This document shows, in pieces, positions 10,801-19,000 of a stretch of DNA of 64,000 bases. The notes under the pieces were generated by a model. It was not told where the DNA came from. It saw nothing but the letters and a program-made list of their open reading frames with translations, and did no database searches. Both the position numbers and the translations under genes were made by a program. Source of the DNA: Carboxylicivirga fragile (lineage in GTDB: Bacteria > Bacteroidota > Bacteroidia > Bacteroidales > Marinilabiliaceae); NCBI GenBank assembly GCA_025499625.1, contig JAFMVD010000002.1, positions 62,001-126,000 on the forward strand, given 5' to 3'. The first letter of the stretch is position 1. Each line of letters opens with the position of its first letter.

Positions 10801-11163
10801 ACCAATTATCAACGAAGTAAAATTCAAGAGGAATCGCTGCATTATGAGCAGATGAAGAACAATGGAAAACTTCCTTTGGTTGGCGTTAATACTTTCCTAT
10901 CCAAATCAGGATCGGAAACCATTCTACCAAAAGAGGTTATCAGAAGCAGTAATACTGAAAAGGAAAATCAGATTTCAGAATTGGATAAATTTCACCTTAG
11001 AAATAAAGATCAAAGCTTAATAGCGCTCGAAAAGCTAAAGGCTGTAGCCATAAACAACGAAAACGTTTTTGCAGAATTAATGGAAACGGTAAAATACTGT
11101 TCATTGGGACAGATAACCAAGGCCTTGTATGAAGTTGGTGGGCAATACCGCCGTAATATGTAA
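7840..11163 (+). CDS. icmF: Fused isobutyryl-CoA mutase (IcmF)
   Basis: This 1107-residue adenosylcobalamin enzyme interconverts isobutyryl-CoA and n-butyryl-CoA. Domain order is a B12-binding domain (residues 10-150, with His25 in DGHDAS as the lower Co ligand), a MeaB-like G-protein chaperone (Walker A G200-S207 in [17 protein letters not shown]), a linker, and the mutase barrel (about 550-1107). Phe579 in RMFAGEG and Gln756 in AQNT stand where methylmalonyl-CoA mutase has Tyr and Arg, so the specificity is that of an isobutyryl-CoA mutase and not of methylmalonyl-CoA mutase. It is the last gene of the beta-oxidation operon, which suggests that branched acyl-CoA is turned into butyryl-CoA for the upstream enzymes. 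The related isovaleryl/pivalyl-CoA reaction is possible. Confidence 0.93.
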   Translation: MTDVKPYKTKNKIRIVTATSLFDGHDASINIMRRILQASGAEIIHLGHNRSVQEIVDCAIQEDVQAIAITSYQGGHLEFFKYMFDLLKEKQSEHVKIFGGGGGVILPKEIEELHNYGICRIFTPDDGRHLSLQGMINHVLEASDFIPIHQSKNKQITFNNTSYLAHCISALENDWSDASEIRKLKPKMGRKTTPVIGISGTGGAGKSSLIDELIRRINTSSPTLKIAIISVDPSRRKSGGALLGDRIRMNSINHENIFMRSMATRGANLSLSAHIGETIALFKQAEADLIILETSGIGQSDTQIVDFSDLALYVMTPEYGAPSQLEKIDMLDFADMVVLNKSDKNGAIDALRDVKKQVWRNRQDWDKSTEDMPVYLSNASHFFDIGLDKFYDALQKRLTSDYPDLKLNTNENVNAGEKIKSIIPGNRKRYLAEISETVRNYNSESETQSKIAGQLYALKQSKELLQESNKDISSIDELEKSLLDKLNQENKDILDNWTFLKQNYQNDVFQYTSRGKTIDIITKHSSLSQTKIPKIAVPKYNNWEDILRWQLKENFPGFFPYAAGVFPFKRENEDPTRMFAGEGSPERTNKRFHYLSKGQKAKRLSTAFDSVTLYGENPHSRPDIYGKIGNSGVSTATLDDIKKLYSGFDLCHQLTSVSMTINGPAPILMAFFLNAAIDQQCEKELVNSLKETIDKKLKPSYHSSLPDGNDGLGLKLLGVSGDRVIQKDRYEEIITETLKAVRGTVQADILKEDQAQNTCIFSVDFSLKLMGDVQEYFTQNNVQNFYSVSISGYHIAEAGANPITQLALTLANGFTYVEYYLSRGMNIDDFAPNLSFFFSNGIDPEFSVIGRVARIIWAKAIKYKYGGNSRSQKLKYHIQTSGRSLHAQEIEFNDIRTTLQALYAIYDNCNSLHTNAYDEAITTPTEESVRRALAIQLIINQELGLNKNQNPLQGSFIIEELTEIVEEAVLSEFDRLNERGGVLGAMETNYQRSKIQEESLHYEQMKNNGKLPLVGVNTFLSKSGSETILPKEVIRSSNTEKENQISELDKFHLRNKDQSLIALEKLKAVAINNENVFAELMETVKYCSLGQITKALYEVGGQYRRNM

Positions 11164-11179
11164 GCCTGCTTACAAATAC

Positions 11180-11215
11180 AAAAGAGACAAATCAATATTT
11201 CGATCTGTCTCTTTT
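11180..11215. terminator. Bidirectional hairpin terminator after icmF
   Basis: The 10-bp perfect arms AAAAGAGACA (11180-11189) and TGTCTCTTTT (11206-11215) enclose a 16-base loop. A-runs and T-runs on both sides let it serve icmF on the plus strand and the convergent lipoprotein gene on the minus strand. Confidence 0.8.
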
Positions 11216-11251
11216 GCATTTGAGTTATATTATAACTACAGCATCAAGAGT

Positions 11252-12460
11252 CTACTTTAGTCGATCTTCTACATCACATAGAAAATCTTCAAATTCAATT
11301 TCAAACTTGGATAAATCATCCTCAAAAAAGTCTTCCGCGCTAATTTCGCTCCCATCGTTAAATTGCAACAAGAAATTTACGAACCAGTCATTATCATCCA
11401 TATTAGTATTGGAAGGAAAAGCAATTGCCTTTGCAATAATAGCATTATCGGAAACATAACGCACCTTCATATCAACATGCTTATTAACAGCATCAGCCAT
11501 ACTTTTAGCCCAGATCTCTCCAGTCAACCCAAGCTTTTCGATTAAAGCTAATTCGGTAACAAAACCATTACCTTCAACACTAGCTACCATTTTAATATCT
11601 TTTATCTGGATGGATGATTGCCCCTTTCGAATCATCATATACTCACTAGTTCCTGCTATCTCAGCATATAATAAATGCTCAAAAACAACTTCTGAATCAT
11701 TCAAAAAGGAATAACGCCACTTTGAATGATCGTTAGCATTGACAGCTTCCATCTGAAATGAAAAAGGTAAAGGATTGAAAGTCATAACCACATTCTCAAT
11801 ATCCCCGGAATTAGAAATATCAACATTAATATTGCTCGTGGCCACCAACTCATCCTGCAACTTCATCTCAAAAAATAGACTGCTTATCATTTCAGTTACA
11901 ATGGTTCCATCTTCAAGTTCTTCTCCCTTTCCAGGAAAATCGCCATCGTAAACTTCAAAATCGTAGATTCTTAAGATCAGATCATTGCTTATCGATTCCT
12001 TTGAAGATGGCAACTTATAAATGATTTCCTCGTCAGTCTCACTAACCCTTATAAAATCATTGATTTCAGAATCCCACTCCCAAGTGCCTTTTCCATCTTG
12101 CCATAAAGAACTCAAACTCTCTTCTCCATTCCTTGAAATTCCTTCGATTGCCTCGAAGTGATCACAAATAGATTCTTCATTGGCCATTGACATTCCAAGC
12201 TCAGCAATTGAATGCACCACTCTTTTGTTAGAGCTATTGGAATTATCAGCCATCATGTCCATCAAACCAGCACTAAGCTTTGCAAATTTCGTATCTGAAA
12301 GTTCACCAATATTAGTAAATAATGAATGTCCAGCAGCTTCTAAACGTGCCTTATCCACTTCAGTTCCTAAGGAACTATAGACATCTCCCTCCTCGTTTTT
12401 GCTACAAGCCACAAAAACTATTAATAATAGGACAATTAAATTTTTTATCAGGTTGTTCAT
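11252..12460 (-). CDS. Lipoprotein of unknown function
   Basis: The 402-residue product begins with a short charged end and a hydrophobic stretch closing in VFVACSKNE, a lipobox with Cys19 as the likely acylated residue. The rest is acidic, without Cys-rich or enzyme motifs that I recognise. The start at 12460 is supported by an unusually clear ribosome-binding site, AAGGAGAG, a few bases upstream. The gene stands alone: it faces icmF across a shared terminator and is divergent from the amidase gene. I do not recognise the family and assign no function beyond likely anchoring in the cell envelope. Confidence 0.75.
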   Translation of the reverse strand: MNNLIKNLIVLLLIVFVACSKNEEGDVYSSLGTEVDKARLEAAGHSLFTNIGELSDTKFAKLSAGLMDMMADNSNSSNKRVVHSIAELGMSMANEESICDHFEAIEGISRNGEESLSSLWQDGKGTWEWDSEINDFIRVSETDEEIIYKLPSSKESISNDLILRIYDFEVYDGDFPGKGEELEDGTIVTEMISSLFFEMKLQDELVATSNINVDISNSGDIENVVMTFNPLPFSFQMEAVNANDHSKWRYSFLNDSEVVFEHLLYAEIAGTSEYMMIRKGQSSIQIKDIKMVASVEGNGFVTELALIEKLGLTGEIWAKSMADAVNKHVDMKVRYVSDNAIIAKAIAFPSNTNMDDNDWFVNFLLQFNDGSEISAEDFFEDDLSKFEIEFEDFLCDVEDRLK

Positions 12461-12756
12461 TTCTCTCCTTTTTACTTATCCATCGAATCTTTCAATTCAT
12501 TTGGCAAACATTCCCCAATGCTTACACAATGATAAGTTTGACAGTAAAATGCTCTTAAAGCACAATACCATCTGTACTTTCCATTAATATGACAATAGAA
12601 AACATCATCACACGTATTTGGTACGATATAAAAACACAAAAGTTTACAGTAATGAACTATTTCGAGCAATTAATTATACTTGTTAATGTAGACCTTGCGC
12701 TTTAAATAAACTATCTTTATTAGTTTACGAACATTGATACACCAAAAGGATAAAAG
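12461..12756. other. Divergent intergenic region between lipoprotein and amidase genes
   Basis: This 296-base stretch must hold the promoters of both flanking genes, but I do not find a convincing pair of Bacteroidota promoter boxes. On the minus strand 12472-12669 there is an open frame whose translation has eight cysteines in 65 residues, ending 11 bases before the lipoprotein start; it has only a TTG start, so I do not call it a gene. Confidence 0.4.
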
Positions 12757-14367
12757 ATGAAACGCCGACATTTTATACTCAACACAATATTAGGTGGAGC
12801 TGCCATTGGGCTTCATTCATGTAGCAGCAACGAGACTAAAGACGAAGGAAATAGCAAGACAGCTCAGTCATTTGTTCTTGAAGAAATGAATGTACCTGAA
12901 TTACAAAAACTGATAAAAAATGGCACCTATAGCAGTGAAAAAATTACCCAATTATACATTCAGCGTATTAAGAACATCGACCATGCAGGCATCAACTTAA
13001 GATCAGTAATTGAAATAAACCCAGATGCTATTTTAATTGCTCAAGAATTAGATAAAGAACGAGCAGAAGGAAAAACACGAGGTCCATTGCACGGAATCCC
13101 TGTTTTGATAAAGGAAAACATAGATACTGGCGATAAACAAATAACATCGGCTGGCTCAGTAGCTTTATCATCGCACAAGGCTAAAACTGATGCCTTCATT
13201 GTTGAACAACTCAGAGCTGCGGGCATGGTGCTACTTGGCAAAACCAACCTAAGCGAGTGGGCTAACTTTCGTTCAACGAATTCAAGTAGCGGCTGGAGTA
13301 GTCGAGGAGGGCAAACTCGAAACCCATACGTATTAGACCGAACACCATGCGGTTCATCTGCTGGATCGGCAGTTGCCATATCTGCCAATTTAGCACCCTT
13401 AGCCATAGGAACAGAAACGGATGGATCGATAGTTTGTCCTTCTGGCATTAATGGTGTGGTGGGCATTAAACCTACAGTTGGATTATGGTCTCGATCGGGC
13501 ATTATCCCCATATCACACAGTCAGGATACTGCCGGACCAATGGGAAAAAGTGTACTTGACGCTGCCCTATTGTTACAAGCATTAACCGCAAAGGATGAAC
13601 ACGACAAAGCATCCCAAGCCCAGCCAGATGAATTAAATATTTACCTCAACTTTGATAGAAATACCATAAACAGTGCCCGAATAGGTTACATGAAACAATA
13701 TTCAGCCTTTGACAAAAGGGTGGCTAAAATAATGGATGAAACAATTTCGAAATTGGAGGAAGCAGGGGCTATTATAGTTGACATAGACAATCATGAAGAA
13801 GCTAATGAAATAGGTCAATACGAATGGACAGTTTTGCTATACGAGTTTAAAGACGGAATCAATAATTACTTAAAATCACACCCTGAAATACCGATCAATA
13901 GCCTGAGTGAATTGATTACATTTAATAAAGAAAACCACAAAGCTGCTATGCCTTGGTTTAGCCAGGAGATTCTTGAAATGGCCAATGAAACAAGTGATTT
14001 GAACGACAAAAAATATCTGGAAGCCAAAAAGCTTTGTAAAGAATTAGCACAAGACAAAGGAATTGACAAGCTGATAGAAACGCATCAACTAGATGCCTTG
14101 ATGGCTCCAACCAATGGCCCAGCCTGGACAATAGACTATGTAAATGGTGACAATTTTAAAGGAGGTAGTTCAACACTAGCGGCTGTATCAGGTTATCCTA
14201 GCGTTACCGTTCCTGCTGGCAACATTTTGGGTTTACCAATAGGCGTTTCCTTTTTTGGCAAAGCCTGGACCGAAAGTAGGTTAATCCAAATCGCTCACGT
14301 ATATGAGCAAGCAAGTAAACAACGAATTGTTCCAACATTCAAAACGAGCCTTCTTGATGAAGAATAA
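12757..14367 (+). CDS. Exported amidase (amidase signature family)
   Basis: This 536-residue enzyme belongs to the amidase signature family (GatA-like hydrolases). The Ser-cisSer-Lys triad is visible: Lys119 in VLIKENIDTG, Ser200 in CGSSAGSA and Ser224 in TETDGSIVCPS, with the 24-residue Ser-Ser spacing normal for the family. The N-terminus MKRRHFILNTILGGAAIGLHSCSS has a twin-Arg, a hydrophobic stretch and a lipobox-like LHSC, so it is probably exported, perhaps as a lipoprotein. Export and the lack of gatB/gatC neighbours argue against tRNA amidotransferase function; hydrolysis of an external amide or peptide amide is more likely. Substrate is unknown. Confidence 0.86.
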   Translation: MKRRHFILNTILGGAAIGLHSCSSNETKDEGNSKTAQSFVLEEMNVPELQKLIKNGTYSSEKITQLYIQRIKNIDHAGINLRSVIEINPDAILIAQELDKERAEGKTRGPLHGIPVLIKENIDTGDKQITSAGSVALSSHKAKTDAFIVEQLRAAGMVLLGKTNLSEWANFRSTNSSSGWSSRGGQTRNPYVLDRTPCGSSAGSAVAISANLAPLAIGTETDGSIVCPSGINGVVGIKPTVGLWSRSGIIPISHSQDTAGPMGKSVLDAALLLQALTAKDEHDKASQAQPDELNIYLNFDRNTINSARIGYMKQYSAFDKRVAKIMDETISKLEEAGAIIVDIDNHEEANEIGQYEWTVLLYEFKDGINNYLKSHPEIPINSLSELITFNKENHKAAMPWFSQEILEMANETSDLNDKKYLEAKKLCKELAQDKGIDKLIETHQLDALMAPTNGPAWTIDYVNGDNFKGGSSTLAAVSGYPSVTVPAGNILGLPIGVSFFGKAWTESRLIQIAHVYEQASKQRIVPTFKTSLLDEE

Positions 14368-14397
14368 AACAAAACGAAACTATCAAAAAAACAAACT

Positions 14398-14476
14398 CGC
14401 TCATCGAGCGTAGTCGAGATGAAAAAATATTTGAACTAACTTCAATATGTTATCACTTCGACTACGCTCAGTGAAC
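14398..14476. repeat. Imperfect inverted repeat between convergent amidase and gltD
   Basis: The left arm (about 14398-14422) and right arm (about 14452-14476) share the 12-base core GAGCGTAGTCGA in inverted orientation, with small mismatches outside it, around a 30-base AT-rich loop. The sequence is more GC-rich than its surroundings. It resembles the dispersed palindromic intergenic repeats often seen in Bacteroidota genomes, and may also end transcription from both sides. Confidence 0.6.
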
Positions 14477-14492
14477 GGTTGTATATAATATT

Positions 14493-15914
14493 CTATTCGG
14501 CTAAATACTCATGAATTCTTTCAGCTGCTTCGCGCCCTTTTGCAATGGCCGTTACTACCAAGCTAGCGCCATTTGAAGCATCACCTGCTGCAAATACCTT
14601 TGCTTGACTGGTCTGGTATTTCTCATCAACTTTAATATTTCCCCTTTGATCAAGATCTAAACCAAGTTCGCTTACCAAACCTTCGTGCACAGGGCTTACA
14701 AAACCCATGGATAACATTACAATTTCAGCATCTACAATGTGAGCTGTCTCGGGCTTTTCAGACATTTGCCATTGACCATTGTCCCCCTTATTCCATTCCA
14801 CTTCAACCAACTCAACTTGTTTCAAAACACCATTTTCTCCTATGAAACGTTTAGTATTCAAACTCCACTTTCGCTCACAACCTTCCTGATGCGAAGTGGA
14901 CGTTTTTAGCACGTTTGGCCAATAAGGCCAAGGATTTCCTTCCGCTCTCTTTGCTGGAGGTTTTGGTAATATTTCAATTTGGGTTACCGACTTCGCTTTC
15001 TGGCGTATGGAGGTACCAACACAGTCGCTACCAGTATCACCACCACCAATAACTAAAACATTTTTACCCTTAGCTATTAATCTTTCACCATTTGTAAACT
15101 GCTCACCTCTATTTACCTTATTCTGTTGCTTTAAAAAGTCCATTGCAAAATGCACACCTTGCAAATCTCTTCCTTCAACAGGTAAATCACGCGGTTTCAT
15201 AGCACCGATGGTTAAAACAACAGCATCAAAATCCTTCAATAATTCATCGCCTTTAACATCCTCACCAATGGCCGTATTTATTTTAAAAGTGATTCCTTCC
15301 TGCTCAAAAATAGCAAGTCGACGATCAATCACTTTTTTATTCAGCTTGAAATCAGGGATTCCATATCGCAATAAACCACCAATGGCATCGTCCTTTTCGA
15401 ACACAGTTACTTCATGACCAGCCTGATTCAATAGATCAGCTGCAGAAAGCCCTGCCGGACCTGAGCCAACCACTGCAACTTTCTTACCAGAGCGTTTCTG
15501 TGGTATACGCGGAGTAACATAACCCGAATCAAATGCTTTTTCTACAATCGAGGCCTCGTTTTCGCGAATGGTAACGGCTTCTTCATGAATTGCCAAAACA
15601 CACGATTTCTCGCATGGGCTTGGACAAATACGACCAGTAAACTCTGGAAAACTATTTGTTGAATGCAATATATCACTAGCTAACTTCCATTCTCCCTTAT
15701 AAACTGCATCTTGCCATTCAGGAATCTTACTCCCAACCGGACAAGCCCAATGGCAAAACGGAATGCCACAATCCATACAACGCGACGCCTGAAGGGTACG
15801 ATCCTCTTGATTGAGCGTTTGTTCAACTTCACCATAATCATCCACCCGCTCACTTATAGGTCGGTTACCACCTTCTTTACGTGCAATATGCATAAAACCT
15901 TTTGGATCAGCCAT
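14493..15914 (-). CDS. gltD: Glutamate synthase small subunit
   Basis: This 473-residue protein is the NAD(P)H-oxidising subunit of glutamate synthase. The N-terminus has the cysteines of two 4Fe-4S clusters (CMDCGIPFCHWACP and CPSPCEKSC), then an FAD site (VAVVGSGPAGLSAADLL) and an NAD(P) site (VLVIGGGDTGSDCVG). I start at the ATG at 15914 (MADPKGFM), because the in-frame GTG at 15962 lies inside a hairpin in the gap after gltB. It is downstream of gltB on the same strand with a 91-base gap. Its electrons drive reduction of 2-oxoglutarate plus glutamine-derived ammonia to glutamate in GltB. Confidence 0.93.
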   Translation of the reverse strand: MADPKGFMHIARKEGGNRPISERVDDYGEVEQTLNQEDRTLQASRCMDCGIPFCHWACPVGSKIPEWQDAVYKGEWKLASDILHSTNSFPEFTGRICPSPCEKSCVLAIHEEAVTIRENEASIVEKAFDSGYVTPRIPQKRSGKKVAVVGSGPAGLSAADLLNQAGHEVTVFEKDDAIGGLLRYGIPDFKLNKKVIDRRLAIFEQEGITFKINTAIGEDVKGDELLKDFDAVVLTIGAMKPRDLPVEGRDLQGVHFAMDFLKQQNKVNRGEQFTNGERLIAKGKNVLVIGGGDTGSDCVGTSIRQKAKSVTQIEILPKPPAKRAEGNPWPYWPNVLKTSTSHQEGCERKWSLNTKRFIGENGVLKQVELVEVEWNKGDNGQWQMSEKPETAHIVDAEIVMLSMGFVSPVHEGLVSELGLDLDQRGNIKVDEKYQTSQAKVFAAGDASNGASLVVTAIAKGREAAERIHEYLAE

Positions 15915-15930
15915 AATTATCTTTTTTAAA

Positions 15931-15985
15931 AGAAACCGGGAATGGCTCCTTTGAACCTTCACTCATTCTCATTTCCCGGTTTTCT
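15931..15985 (-). promoter_or_regulatory. Hairpin in the gltB-gltD gap (possible attenuator)
   Basis: AGAAACCGGGAATG (15931-15944) can pair with CATTTCCCGGTTTTCT (15970-15985) with one or two bulges; the AACCGGGAA core is perfect. On the transcribed minus strand the hairpin is followed by a short T-rich run, so it may be a weak terminator or a stability element that sets the ratio of GltB to GltD. Confidence 0.5.
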
Positions 15986-16005
15986 TTTTTTAATATTCTA
16001 TTTTT

Positions 16006-19000
16006 CTATTCTCTAATAAACGGAGCGTCTTCAGTATCACGTAGTTTTTGCTCCAATTCCTTAATTTTTTGCTCTTGCAACACCTTCTTGTATTCAAACG
16101 GTATCACCTTCACAAACTTCGGTAAATACTGATTCCAGTTAACCAATATCTCTTGTGCTTTAGAACTATTGGTATGCAACAAATGCTTGTTTAGCATAAA
16201 CTGTAGTTCTTTTACATCGGCTCCATCTTCCACAGGAGTAAGGTCTACCAAACCCTTATTACAATAATAGTCAAGGTTGTTATCCTCATCGAGCACATAG
16301 GCAATACCACCACTCATACCTGCCGCAAAGTTTCTACCTGTTTTACCAAGCACAACAACTCTACCGCCAGTCATGTATTCGCAACAGTGATCGCCCACGC
16401 CTTCAACAACGGCATGTGCACCTGAATTACGAACTGCAAATCTTTCTCCAGCAACTCCACGTACATAGATAAATCCAGTAGTGGCACCATACAACACCGT
16501 ATTACCAATAATGATATTTTCTTCTGGTTTGAAGCTCGAACCATGAGGCGGCACAACAATAATTTTACCGCCCGAAAGACCTTTACCGAGGTAATCATTA
16601 GCATCACCTTCGAGACGGAAACTCACCCCTTTAGTAAGAAAAGCTCCGAAACTCTGCCCCGCAGAACCTTTGAAGGTGCAATTGATTGTATTTTTACCCA
16701 GACCTTCTTCACCGTAAGCTTTTGATACTTCACCTGAAAGCATGGCACCAACCGTACGATCCACATTTCGAATGTCTCGCGCTAACCACACCTTAGATCC
16801 ATTTACCAAGGCTGGCTGTGCTTCTTTAATCAAGCTACGATCCAATACCTCCTCAATATCATGATCCTGAACTGATGTATGGTGAATAGGATATTTCTTT
16901 CCTTCTTCAGGAAAATAAAGCAATTTACTTAAGTCAACTCCTTTTGACTTCCAGTTTCCTACTTCTTTATTTTGCTCCAATAAATCGCTACGACCAATGA
17001 TTTCATCCAATGATTTATAACCCATTTCGGCTAAGTACTCACGTACCTCTTCAGCAATAAAATTAAAGAAGTTGACAACATACTTATATCTACCGATGAA
17101 GCGCTTACGTAGTTTTTCATCCTGAGTGGCGATACCTGCCGGACAGGTATTTAAATGACACTTACGCATCATAATACAACCCAAGGTAACCAATGCTGAA
17201 GTGGCAAAACCAAATTCCTCAGCTCCTAACATGGCCATTTTAACCACATCAAAACCGGTCTTCAACTGTCCATCAGTCTGCAATTTCACACGACCACGGA
17301 GATTATTCATCACCAAGGTCTGTTGCGTTTCGGCCAAACCAATTTCAACAGGCAAACCAGCATGTTTGATGGAACTGCTTGGGCTCGCTCCCGTTCCTCC
17401 TTCAGTTCCACTTATCACAATTAGATCGGCTTTAGCTTTGGCAACACCTGCCGCTACTGTACCAACACCATTCTCAGAAACCAATTTCACACTAATACGT
17501 GCACTTGGATTAGTATTCTTCAAATCATATATCAACTGAGATAAATCTTCAATGGAATAAATATCGTGATGTGGCGGCGGTGATATTAAGGTAATTCCTG
17601 GTGTTGAATTACGCAACTTTGCGATAATTTTATCCACCTTAAATCCAGGCAACTGTCCACCTTCACCAGGTTTAGCACCCTGAGCAATTTTAATTTGTAA
17701 CTCATCAGCATTAACCAGGTAATTGTTGGTTACACCAAATCGTCCACTGGCAATCTGCTTAATGGAGCTACGTGCATCACTATTAAAACGCTGAGCATCT
17801 TCACCTCCTTCACCGGTATTGCTTCGTCCGCCAACGGCATTCATAGCTTTTGCCATGGCTTCGTGAGCTTCTTTGGAAATGGAACCATATGACATAGCAC
17901 CAGTTACAAAACGTTTCATGATTGCCGAAGCCGGTTCCACCTCACTTATATCGATGGACTTACCCTTCTTCAACTTCATCAAACCTCTTATAAATAAAGG
18001 TGTTCGATTATCCTGATCTACCCGACTACTATATTCTTTATATTTCGCATAATCGTTTTCGGCAGTTGCCCATTGCAACAAACCAACCGTTTCAGGGTTC
18101 CAACCATGCTTCTCACCATATTTGCGGTAAGCAAAACTTCCTTTTGTATCAAATGGATTCTTGTTAAACGTAGGTTGATACGCTTTTGCATGATCCAATT
18201 GTATTTCTTTAGCTATCTCGTCGAAACTTACACCGCCGATTTTAGTTGGTGTACCCACGAAACACTTATTAATTACTTCACTTGAAATACCAATGGCCTC
18301 AAAAATCTGAGCTCCATGATAACTTCGAAGTGTACTAATTCCCATTTTAGAGAAAATCTTAAGTAGTCCTTTATCAACCGCCTTAATATAATTTTCGCGC
18401 GCAACTCCGTATTCGAGATCAACACTTCCATTTTTCACCATCTCGTCAATGGCTGCGAAACAAACGTAAGGATTAATTACACTAGCACCATAACCTAGCA
18501 ATAGTGCGAAATGCATCACTTCACGCGCTTCACCAGTTTCAACAATTAAACCAACCTGCGTACGTTTTCTGGCTTTTATTAAATGGTGGTGTGTAGCAGA
18601 AACTGCTAACAAAGAAGGGACTGATGCGAAATCAGCATCAATATCTCTATCGCTTAATATGATATAGTTATTACCATCATCAACCGCTTTCTCAGCTGCA
18701 GCACAAATGGAATCAATCGCCTTTTGTAACCCTTGACTTCCCTCGCTCACACGATATACCATAGGAATAGACACATGCGTAAATTCTTCACGCTTGAAAT
18801 CCTTTATTTTTCCAAGGTCCGTATTGGTCATGATTGGACTTTCGAACTTAATCGATCGACATTGCGATGGCTCTTCGCTCAACAGATTTTTCGAAACGGA
18901 ACCAATGTAATTGGTCAATGCCATTACCAATCCCTCGCGAATTGGATCAATTGGCGGGTTGGTAACCTGAGCAAATAATTGTCGGAAATAAGAAAACAAA

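Noticed and set aside
7840-11163. Methylmalonyl-CoA mutase instead of IcmF
   Set aside because: The G-protein domain between the B12 and mutase domains and the Phe/Gln pair at 579 and 756 fit IcmF.
13041-13511. 156-codon minus-strand open frame inside the amidase gene
   Set aside because: It is fully antisense to conserved amidase motifs and its translation has no protein character; a shadow of the coding bias.
15915-15962. GTG start that would extend gltD by 16 residues
   Set aside because: It lies in a hairpin, is GTG, and the added residues do not match other GltD proteins; the ATG at 15914 fits.
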